A stretch of 7,241 nt of DNA. Origin: Pseudomonadota bacterium. GTDB lineage: Bacteria > Pseudomonadota > Alphaproteobacteria > Sphingomonadales > Sphingomonadaceae. Numbering within the stretch: position 1 is the stretch's first letter; each line of letters opens with the position of its first letter. The stretch is taken from positions 1 to 7,241 of the forward strand of contig JAEZIO010000047.1 of assembly GCA_023436615.1 (NCBI GenBank), read 5' to 3'. This document shows, one piece after another, positions 1 to 5,586 of this stretch. The notes beneath the pieces are model-generated. The model did not search any database and was not told the origin of the DNA. It saw only the letters and a list, made by a program, of their open reading frames with translations. The position numbers were made by a program, and so were the translations under genes.

Positions 1-54
1 CGCTGCGGCGACGATCGCAAGGGCGGCGGTCAATGCGCCGAGACGCGTCGGCAT
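1..54 (-). CDS. N-terminus of an exported protein, cut by the window edge
   Basis: Eighteen codons are readable on the minus strand, giving MPTRLGALTAALAIVAAA, and the frame runs open off the left edge. An early Arg followed by an uninterrupted Ala/Leu/Ile/Val stretch is typical of a Sec signal peptide, so the product is probably periplasmic, outer-membrane or a lipoprotein. An alternative in-frame ATG lies three codons upstream (start at 63, adding MDA). I prefer 54 because a GGATGG-like purine word lies just upstream of it. It diverges from the YkvA-family gene at 211, with about 155 bases between. The mature part is outside the window, so no function can be given. Confidence 0.5.
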   Translation of the reverse strand, partial: MPTRLGALTAALAIVAAA

Positions 55-210
55 AGCATCCATCCAGAAGATCCCGCTTGTTCGGACGCGGCACGATAGA
101 TCACAAATGCGGGCCGCGGGAAACCGCACTTAACCGCTCGAGATCGCCGAGCGCGTCCCGGACGGGCGGCTCAGATCGGCACCGTCGCGCGGCCCCGGCG
201 TTGGTTCGGG
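55..210. other. divergent intergenic region
   Basis: This stretch separates the left-edge minus-strand gene from the YkvA-family gene and must hold both promoters. I see no convincing -35/-10 pair. Two small inverted repeats are visible: CGCTCG/CGAGCG around a 7-base loop (135-153) and TGCGG/CCGCA around 108-128. Neither is followed by a T run. An open frame crosses the region but its protein is arginine- and proline-rich shadow sequence, so I do not call a gene. Confidence 0.35.
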
Positions 211-612
211 ATGGAACAGCCAAGCCTAGTCGACCGCGCGAAATCCTGGGCCCGGGCGATCAAGCGCGACGTGCTGGTGCTGTGGCTGGCCGCGCGAGAC
301 CCGCGCGTGCCGTGGTACGCCAAGGCGGTGGCGGCGCTGGTCGCGGCCTATGCGCTGTCGCCGATCGACCTCATCCCCGATTTCATTCCCGTCCTCGGCT
401 ATCTCGACGATCTGATCATCGTGCCCCTGGGGATCGTCCTCGCGCTCAAGGTGATGCCGCCGCACCTGATTGACGATCTTCGGGCGAAGGCGGCGGAGAT
501 GGAAGGCAAGCCGCGCTCGACCGCGGGGATGATCGCGATCCTGGCTGTCTGGGTCGCGGCGGTGGTTCTTGTGGCGTGGTTCGCCTGGCCCTGGGTGATG
601 CGGCGCGGGTAG
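211..612 (+). CDS. YkvA family (DUF1232) membrane protein
   Basis: The 133-residue product carries the YkvA/DUF1232 signature at about residues 35-74: WYAKAVAALVAAYALSP followed by IDLIPDFIPVLGYLDDL and a hydrophobic IIVPLG. The SPIDLIPDFIP and GYLDDL words are the hallmark of the family. A second hydrophobic segment at about residues 106-127 (from GMIAILAVWVAA) ends just before a short positive tail (MRRG), so the protein is probably anchored in the inner membrane at its C-terminus as well as through the DUF1232 hairpin. The biochemical role of the family is not established. The ATG at 211 is chosen because the sequence looks family-like from the first residues; the ribosome binding site is weak (GGTTCGGG directly upstream). 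It appears to be monocistronic: what follows is a remnant on the other strand. Confidence 0.88.
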   Translation: MEQPSLVDRAKSWARAIKRDVLVLWLAARDPRVPWYAKAVAALVAAYALSPIDLIPDFIPVLGYLDDLIIVPLGIVLALKVMPPHLIDDLRAKAAEMEGKPRSTAGMIAILAVWVAAVVLVAWFAWPWVMRRG

Positions 613-621
613 CGCGCGCAG

Positions 622-744
622 CTACTTCGCCGGTTTCTCAGGCTCGTCGTTTCCTTCGACGAGCAGGGTATATTGAAGCACCCGCACGTGCTCGTTCTCG
701 AGAAGCAGCTTGAAATTGTCGGGCGAGGAGACGAGCCCGTCGAC
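622..744 (-). pseudogene. remnant resembling the N-terminal part of a small cupin-type protein
   Basis: Read on the minus strand, 744 to 622 encodes VDGLVSSPDNFKLLLENE, then HVRVLQYTLLVEGNDEPEKPAK and a TAG stop. The block SPDNFKLLLENEHVRVLQYTL resembles the beginning of small cupin-domain proteins, where a PDNFxxLLENExVRVLEY stretch precedes the metal-binding His motif. Here the His-containing cupin core is absent: the frame goes straight into a short acidic and lysine-rich end. Upstream the frame stays open only to about 802 and becomes unrelated Arg/Ser-rich sequence, with no start codon or ribosome binding site that fits. I read this as a truncated or internally deleted gene at the left edge of the adjacent low-GC operon. 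It could also be a short unknown gene. The cupin link rests on memory of the family, not on a search. Confidence 0.4.
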
Positions 745-794
745 CGGGGAGCCATGTGGTTGAGCGCGTGACCGCCGCACGCGAATGTGCGACC

Positions 795-831
795 TTGACA
801 CTAATTAACGCATTAGCTAATTACTATATCG
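795..831 (+). promoter_or_regulatory. arsR operon promoter with candidate operator repeats
   Basis: A perfect TTGACA (795-800) is followed by an AT-rich stretch. Two -10 candidates are seen: GCTAAT at 816-821 (15-base spacer) and TACTAT at 822-827 (21-base spacer). Between and over them, the words CTAAT (801-805), ATTAG (812-816) and CTAAT (817-821) form a direct/inverted triple, including the 10-base perfect palindrome ATTAGCTAAT (812-821). A palindrome lying on the -10 region directly before an ArsR gene is a plausible autoregulatory operator. No Shine-Dalgarno sequence precedes the ATG at 832, and either -10 would place the transcript start within a few bases of it, so the mRNA may be leaderless. 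Confidence 0.6.
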
Positions 832-1155
832 ATGGAAAAGGTATTTGAAGCCCTTGCCTCAACGCCGAGGCGGAAGATTCTGGCCTATTTAGCGGAGGTG
901 GATCTCACTGCGGGTGAGATTGCGGCGCGGTTCGACATGACGAAGCCGGCAATCTCCAAGCATCTTCAGATTCTGGAAAATGCTGGTCTGGTGAAAAGCG
1001 AGAAGCGCGGGCAGTTCGTCCATTACTCGCTCGTGCCCGACAACTTAACCAACACGCTCAATGGTTTCGTGCAGCGACTCTGTCCTGTTTCCACTCCACT
1101 GCGGCGCGAAAGCGCAACGTTGCGGCAAGCACGCTCGGGCAACCCGAAGAAATAG
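832..1155 (+). CDS. ArsR/SmtB-family winged-helix transcriptional repressor
   Basis: The 107-residue protein is a compact ArsR-type winged helix: residues 1-20 (MEKVFEALASTPRRKILAYL) are the typical opening helices, residues about 26-54 hold the recognition helix-turn-helix (TAGEIAARF, then TKPAISKHLQILENAGLV), and the beta wing follows at about 55-68 (EKRGQFVHYSL). The metal-sensing ELCVCDL-type motif of classical ArsR/SmtB is absent; the only cysteine is Cys84. It is therefore closer to the SdpR-like, non-metal branch that often sits beside SRPBCC-domain genes. The last 20 or so residues are a basic, probably disordered tail. It is first in a three-gene operon with the desaturase and the membrane SRPBCC gene, and probably represses its own promoter through the palindromic words at 801-821. 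The inducer is unknown. Confidence 0.9.
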   Translation: MEKVFEALASTPRRKILAYLAEVDLTAGEIAARFDMTKPAISKHLQILENAGLVKSEKRGQFVHYSLVPDNLTNTLNGFVQRLCPVSTPLRRESATLRQARSGNPKK

Positions 1156-1159
1156 GAGG
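1154..1159 (+). promoter_or_regulatory. ribosome binding site of the desaturase gene, overlapping the arsR stop
   Basis: A perfect AGGAGG sits five bases before the ATG at 1165. It overlaps the TAG stop of the repressor gene (1153-1155), so the two genes are almost certainly co-transcribed and probably translationally coupled. It is by far the strongest ribosome binding site in the operon, which suggests that the desaturase is made in larger amounts than the repressor. Confidence 0.85.
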
Positions 1160-1164
1160 CGGCG

Positions 1165-2115
1165 ATGCGGTTGGTGTCTGGATCGGAGCGGATCATTGCC
1201 GGCACCAATTGCGATCCCATTGGGGGGACGGTGCGATGGGCACCCGCAAAGTCGCTGTGGATCGGTTCGATGACCCTGTCCGCACTTCTTTTCGGCCCGT
1301 TCTATTTCACTTGGGGCGCCTTCGCCCTTTTCATAGTCATGAGTGGGATCACCCTATGTGCCGGCCACTCGGTGGGAATGCACCGCAGGCTTATTCACAA
1401 CAGCTTCGCCTGTCCGCTGTGGCTCGAATATGTCTGCGTCTATCTCGGCGTTTTAGTCGGCATGGCCGGTCCCCTTGGCATGATCCGGCTGCACGACATG
1501 CGCGATTGGGCTCAGCGCCAACTTGAGTGCCATGACTATTTCGCACACCGGGCCGGTTTCTGGAGAGACGGTTGGCATCAGCTTCATTGTCGGCTGGAGC
1601 TGAGGCGACCGCCCGAGTTTCGTCTCGAGCCGCGTGTGGCGACTGATCCAGTTTACAACTGGCTCGAACGGACCTGGATGTTCCAGCAGCTGCCTTGGGC
1701 GATCCTTTTCTTCGCAGTCGGAGGCATGCCTTGGCTCATTTGGGGTGTCTGCGCGCGGATAGCCGTATGCGTGACTGGCCATTGGCTTGTTGGTCACTAC
1801 GCCCACCGTGAGGGCAGTCAAACCTGGGTGATCGGCGGCGCTTGCGTTCAAGGTTATGACGTCAAGCTCGCCGGGCTGATCAGCATGGGCGAAAGTTGGC
1901 ACAATAATCATCATGCCTTTCCCGGTTCGGCAAAGCTTGGGCTTGAACCCGGCCAGATCGATCTCGGTTGGATGTTGCTAGTCGCGTTTCAGCGCATCGG
2001 CTGGGCGTGGAATATAGTGACGCCGGATGGGCTGCCCCACCGGCCTGCACTCAGGCGGGTCGCGAAGCAGGGCGACGGCTGTCCTTTGCTTGCTCGCCTC
2101 CTTGCGCAGGCCTGA
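1165..2115 (+). CDS. acyl-CoA / fatty-acid desaturase (integral membrane, di-iron)
   Basis: The 316-residue protein matches the membrane-bound acyl-CoA desaturase family, whose members use a di-iron centre, O2 and electrons to introduce a double bond into a fatty acyl chain. Visible histidine motifs are GHSVGMHRRLIH (residues 67-78; His68, His73, His78), RLHDMRDWAQRQ (His110) with CHDYFAHR (His123, His128), a middle GHWLVGHYAHREG (His206, His211, His214), and the last box ESWHNNHHAFP (His246, His249, His250). Hydrophobic segments lie at about residues 33-63, 84-106 and 173-204. The HDMRDWAQRQ form replaces the HRxHH second box of animal stearoyl-CoA desaturases; as I recall this is typical of a bacterial subgroup. 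The start at 1165 is fixed by the AGGAGG just upstream. It lies between the repressor and the SRPBCC gene in one operon. Substrate and bond position cannot be read from the sequence. Confidence 0.88.
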   Translation: MRLVSGSERIIAGTNCDPIGGTVRWAPAKSLWIGSMTLSALLFGPFYFTWGAFALFIVMSGITLCAGHSVGMHRRLIHNSFACPLWLEYVCVYLGVLVGMAGPLGMIRLHDMRDWAQRQLECHDYFAHRAGFWRDGWHQLHCRLELRRPPEFRLEPRVATDPVYNWLERTWMFQQLPWAILFFAVGGMPWLIWGVCARIAVCVTGHWLVGHYAHREGSQTWVIGGACVQGYDVKLAGLISMGESWHNNHHAFPGSAKLGLEPGQIDLGWMLLVAFQRIGWAWNIVTPDGLPHRPALRRVAKQGDGCPLLARLLAQA

Positions 2116-2119
2116 TCAG

Positions 2120-3115
2120 ATGAGCGAGCGTCGCGACATTGCTGATCTCCTTGCCGAAACCACCAAGTCTAGAACCTTCCAAGTTGTCGCCGGGACACTG
2201 TCCGGTGTCGCAATCATTCTCGTGGCGGTTGCCGTCTCCGCGATTGTCTTCCGAGCCTATGGGTGGGGTCTTTTTGTCCTGACCCCGTTTGTTGTGGGCG
2301 TCACAACTGGATTCCTCGTGAACCGGCAAGAGCTGCAAACCACGAAGGCGACAAATGCCCTCGTGCTGCTATCTGCGGCTCTTGGCTCCTTTGGATTGAT
2401 CCTCTTTGCACTTGAAGGGCTGGTCTGCCTCATCTTGGCAGCGCCTTTAGGAGCCCTCGTCGCAATCGCGGGAGGCGCATTGGGTCGAAGGGCCGCGCGG
2501 ATTGGAAAGGGCCCCATGGGACCACTCTATTCTATAGCCCTTCTGCCGGCGATGTTCGCACTCGATGCATTATATCCGCCAGCGGTCATCATGGTGACCG
2601 ATGAAAGCATCCTGATAGAGGCTTCAGCTCCGCAGGTGTGGCAAGCGGTGACGAGTGACGAGCCAATCCGCGAACCAGCTACACTCGTCGGCCTTTTAGG
2701 ACTGGCCTATCCGGAACGCGCGCACTTTTCCGGGAGAGGCGTGGGGGCCATTCGGACGGGCTACTTTTCGACCGGAGAAGCGCGCGAGCAAATCACTGAT
2801 TGGAATGAAGGCAGGCTGCTCGGCTTCATGGTCCTGAGCCAACCGCCGGCGATGAAGGAGATGAGCCCGTACCGTCACGTTCATGCTCCTCACGTCGTCG
2901 GCTATTTCGAAACGGGTGAAACGCAGTTCGAGATTCAGCCGCTAGGTGAGCTGCAGACCCGACTCACCATTCGCGCTGCGCATCGGCTGCGGATCGACCC
3001 AGTCGTCTATTGGGAGCCGATCGCGCGCTGGGCAGCGAGCAGCAACACCCGACGAGTCTTGCGTGACCTTAAGACCAAGTCGGAACTTGCGCCCTACTCC
3101 CCATCCGGAACGTAA
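2120..3115 (+). CDS. membrane-anchored SRPBCC (START/polyketide-cyclase-like) domain protein
   Basis: The product of 331 residues has two halves. Residues about 21-157 contain four or five hydrophobic segments (near 23-45, 49-66, 79-98, 99-121 and 136-157). Residues about 159-323 look like an SRPBCC fold: an opening strand SILIEASAPQVWQAVTSDEP, a middle GVGAIRTGYFSTGEAREQITDW and a closing helix WEPIARWAASSNTRRVLRDLK. SRPBCC domains form deep hydrophobic pockets for lipids or other apolar ligands. I chose the ATG at 2120 because it lies four bases after the desaturase stop and gives a typical soluble start (MSERRDIADLL); the same frame is open upstream to 2027, but that would overlap the desaturase by nearly 90 bases. 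ArsR-plus-SRPBCC gene pairs are common, but the fused multi-span membrane half and the desaturase partner are less usual. A role in handling lipid or acyl ligands at the membrane is inference. Confidence 0.78.
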   Translation: MSERRDIADLLAETTKSRTFQVVAGTLSGVAIILVAVAVSAIVFRAYGWGLFVLTPFVVGVTTGFLVNRQELQTTKATNALVLLSAALGSFGLILFALEGLVCLILAAPLGALVAIAGGALGRRAARIGKGPMGPLYSIALLPAMFALDALYPPAVIMVTDESILIEASAPQVWQAVTSDEPIREPATLVGLLGLAYPERAHFSGRGVGAIRTGYFSTGEAREQITDWNEGRLLGFMVLSQPPAMKEMSPYRHVHAPHVVGYFETGETQFEIQPLGELQTRLTIRAAHRLRIDPVVYWEPIARWAASSNTRRVLRDLKTKSELAPYSPSGT

Positions 3116-3148
3116 AGCCGTCCTCGCTTCGCTCGCTCATCTCCGCCG
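3116..3148. other. convergent gap between the SRPBCC gene and thiC
   Basis: Only 33 bases separate the two convergent stop codons, with the short repetitive word GCTTCGCTCGCTC inside. There is no hairpin with a T run here. Transcription termination for the operon may rely on the inverted repeats just inside the 3' end of thiC (3179-3206 and 3300-3323). Confidence 0.4.
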
Positions 3149-3178
3149 CTAGCGCGGCTCCGATTCCGCCGCCTCTTT

Positions 3179-3206
3179 GGCCGGAAGGTAGAGTTCACTT
3201 CCGGCC
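3179..3206. repeat. 9-bp perfect inverted repeat in the thiC 3' end
   Basis: GGCCGGAAG (3179-3187) and CTTCCGGCC (3198-3206) flank a 10-base loop. The repeat lies within the last 20 codons of thiC, where it encodes part of EAGSELYLPAKEA, a normal family ending. With no T run it is not a textbook terminator, but it could slow polymerase in the convergent zone. It may be coincidence in coding sequence. Confidence 0.4.
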
Positions 3207-3267
3207 TCATGGAATCGCCTGGACATAGCGGCCATTCCAGCTTCGGCGTCGGCATCCTGGCTCGATG

Positions 3268-3323
3268 CCCCCTCACCCTGCGCCGCCGACGCGGCTCCTC
3301 CCTCTCCCGCGCTGGGGAGAGGG
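3268..3323. repeat. palindromic repeat element inserted in frame inside thiC
   Basis: The segment starts CCCCCTCACCCTG, has a small CCGC/GCGG hairpin (3283-3294), and ends with a perfect 9-bp stem: CCCTCTCCC (3300-3308), loop GCGCTG, GGGAGAGGG (3315-3323). This CCCTCACCC...CCCTCTCCC...GGGAGAGGG layout matches, as I recall it, a dispersed palindromic repeat seen many times in alphaproteobacterial and other high-GC genomes. It lies in the thiC reading frame and encodes a low-complexity Gly/Ala/Glu stretch (PSAGEGGAASAAQGEG, about residues 584-602) between the conserved TQEVRDFAR and AEAGM...YLP blocks, replacing the usual variable linker. The copy number in the genome cannot be seen from here. 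Confidence 0.6.
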
Positions 3324-4222
3324 TTATTGCGCGCGAAGTCTCTGACCTCCTGCGTGATCTTCATCGAGCAGAACTTCGGGCCGCACATGCTGCAGAAATG
3401 CGCGGTCTTGGCCCCTTCGGCCGGGAGCGTCTGGTCGTGATATTGCTCGGCCGTCTCGGGATCGAGGCTCAGGTTGAACTGGTCGCGCCAGCGGAACTCG
3501 AACCGCGCCTTACTCAACGCGTCGTCCCACTGCTTGGCCGCCGGGTGACCCTTCGCCAGATCGGCCGCGTGGGCGGCGAGCTTGTAGGTGACGACCCCGA
3601 CCTTGACGTCGTCGCGGTCGGGGAGGCCGAGATGCTCCTTGGGCGTGACGTAGCAAAGCATCGCCGTCCCGAACCAGCCGATCATCGCGGCGCCGATGCC
3701 GCTGGTGATATGGTCGTAGCCCGGCGCGACGTCGGTCACTAGCGGGCCGAGAGTGTAGAAGGGCGCCTCGCCGCAGCTCGCCAGCTGCTTGTCCATATTC
3801 TCCTTGATCTTGTGCATCGGCACGTGGCCGGGGCCTCGATCATCACCTGGCAATCGTGCGCCCACGCTGTCTTCGTCAGCTCTCCGAGCGTGTAGAGCTC
3901 GGCGAACTGCGCCTCGTCGTTTGCGTCGGCGATGCTGCCGGGGCGGAGTCCGTCGCCAAGCGAGAAGGCGACGTCATAGGCCTTCATGATCTCGCAGATC
4001 TCGTCGAAGCGCTCGTAGAGGAAGCTCTCCTTGTGGTGGGCGAGGCACCATTTGGCCATGATCGAGCCGCCGCGGCTGACGATCCCGGTGACGCGGTTGG
4101 CGGTCATCGGCACGTAGGGGAGGCGGACGCCGGCGTGGATGGTGAAATAGTCAACGCCCTGCTCGGCCTGCTCGATGAGCGTGTCGGCGAAAATCTCCCA
4201 GGTCAGGTCCTCGGCGATTCCG

Positions 4223-4260
<38 letters not shown>

Positions 4261-5080
4261 GATCGGCACGGGCGAGTTGCGGACGATCCATTCGCGCGTG
4301 TCGTGGATGTTGCGGCCGGTCGAGAGGTCCATGACCGTGTCCGCGCCCCAGCGGATCGCCCACACCATCTTGTCGACTTCGGACGCGACGTCGGAGGCGA
4401 CCGCGCTGTTGCCGATATTGGCGTTGATCTTGACCAGGAAGTTGCGGCCGATCGCCATCGGCTCGGATTCCGGGTGGTTGATGTTGGCGGGGATGATGGC
4501 GCGGCCGCGGGCGACCTCGTCGCGGACGAATTCGGGGGTGACGAAGTCGGGGATTGAGGCGCCGAAATCCTGGCCGTCCCTAATCTGGTCACGAACAGGT
4601 TCGCGGCCAAGGTTTTCGCGCGCTGCAACATACTCCATTTCAGGAGTGATGATGCCCCGTTTGGCATAATGCATTTGGGTCACGTTAGACCCTGGCTTTG
4701 CGCGAAGGACCTTCTTGCGGACGTTGGGGAAGGGCGAGACTCCGCCGCTGCGATCCGGGCCCAGCTGGCCGTTGTCCTCGGGGCGGACTTCCCGCTGCGC
4801 GACTTCCTCGACGTCGCCGCGGCCGCGGATCCATTGCGCGCGCAGCTCGGGCAGGCCGGCCATGATGTCGATGCGTGCGTCGGGGTCGGTGTAGGGGCCG
4901 CTGGTGTCATAGAGCGTGACCGGCGGCTCGCCGGACGAGGGCTCGAGGTCGACCGCGCGCATGGCGACCCCTCGACCCAGCTCGGGGCAGGCGCCGACGT
5001 AAATCTTGCGCGATCCGCGGATCGGGCCGGTGGTAACTTTAAGCTCGGTGCGTGCGGGCGCATCACCCATGACGCTTCTC

Positions 5081-5168
5081 CTTCCTACGCCGGTCCTAAC
5101 CGGTTCAGGTTCGTCGGATCGCGGTGACAAAACCGCCTCTCAGCTGCTGCGGCAGCTCCCCGGGGAAG
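5081..5168 (-). promoter_or_regulatory. TPP riboswitch (THI element) of thiC
   Basis: On the minus strand the conserved THI-box words occur in order: GGGGAGC (5161-5155), CTGAGA (5143-5138), GAACCTGA (5112-5105), and an ACCGGCGTAGGAAG ending that finishes at 5081. A closing helix is visible: CTTCC at 5168-5164 can pair with GGAAG at 5085-5081. That second arm runs directly into the ribosome binding sequence (AAGGAG) of thiC, so TPP binding would be expected to hide the ribosome binding site and repress translation. The ATG follows at 5070. The element confirms the thiC assignment and thiamine feedback control. Confidence 0.92.
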
Positions 5169-5223
5169 AGTCGTGCTTAGGCCGCTGCGGAGCCGGGCGC
5201 CAGTGCGGCGCGTTGGCTCCGGC

Positions 5224-5528
5224 GTGCACGTCGTCGAAATCTTCCTGCCGCTGAAGCGCAGCGACGGATCGGACCAGCCGCGCGCGCTGTTCGGCGCGGT
5301 TCGAGGCGAGCTGGTGGATCGTTTCGGCGGGCTGACCGCCTTCACGCGTTCGCCAGCCGAGGGCTTGTGGGAAGCCGCGCCGGGCGAGGTCGAGCGCGAC
5401 TCGTGATCTTCGAGGTGATGGCGGGCGAGATCGACCGCGGCTGGTGGGGAGCTTACCGGCGCGAGCTCGAGCGGCGGTTCGCGCAGGAGGAAATCCTGAT
5501 CCGCGCGGCGGCCATCGACCGCTTGTGA
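5224..5528 (+). pseudogene. small conserved hypothetical gene with a single-base frameshift
   Basis: Two adjacent frames make one plausible protein of about 100 residues. The first, from a GTG at 5224, reads VHVVEIFLPLKRSDGS, then ALFGAVRGELVDRFGGLTAFTRSPAEGLW, then VERD near 5400. One base short, the sequence continues in another frame from 5403 as VIFEVMAGEIDRGWWGAYRR, then ELERRFAQEEILIRAAAIDRL to the TGA at 5526-5528. The blocks ERFGG-TAxTRxPAEGLW and WWxxYRRxLExRFxQxEIxIRA resemble a small uncharacterised proteobacterial family that I recognise but cannot name. As given, the upstream frame stops at 5406. The frame is also open from a GTG at 5173, but homology seems to begin at the VHVVEIF start. 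It diverges from thiC with only about 55 bases between its start and the riboswitch. Function unknown. Confidence 0.6.
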
Positions 5529-5534
5529 AACGAA

Positions 5535-5564
5535 AAGCCCGGCAGCCAGCCGGTCGCCGGGCTT
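5535..5564. terminator. bidirectional intrinsic terminator
   Basis: AAGCCCGGC (5535-5543) pairs perfectly with GCCGGGCTT (5556-5564) around a 12-base loop. Four A residues precede it on the plus strand, so on the minus strand the hairpin runs into GGGCTTTTCGTTT, a good terminator for the EF-hand gene ending at 5587. It also lies seven bases after the stop of the plus-strand hypothetical gene and probably serves both. Confidence 0.8.
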
Positions 5565-5586
5565 GTCGCGCACGCATGGGAAGCGC

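Noticed and set aside
78..473. Plus-strand open frame overlapping the YkvA-family gene
   Set aside because: Arg/Pro-rich, overlaps the clear DUF1232 frame, and has no family features.
642..664. 8-bp inverted repeat GCTCGTCG/CGACGAGC as terminator of the YkvA-family gene
   Set aside because: The hairpin has no T run after it and lies within the minus-strand remnant; I leave it as a possible deletion-related repeat instead.
2027..2119. Upstream extension of the SRPBCC gene
   Set aside because: It would overlap the desaturase end by nearly 90 bases and the added residues look like out-of-frame desaturase sequence. The ATG at 2120 fits the operon spacing.
4680..5066. Second minus-strand frame at the thiC start with an ATG at 5063
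   Set aside because: Its protein is Ser/Arg/Pro-rich, while the frame from 5070 carries the conserved ThiC N-terminus and the right ribosome binding spacing.
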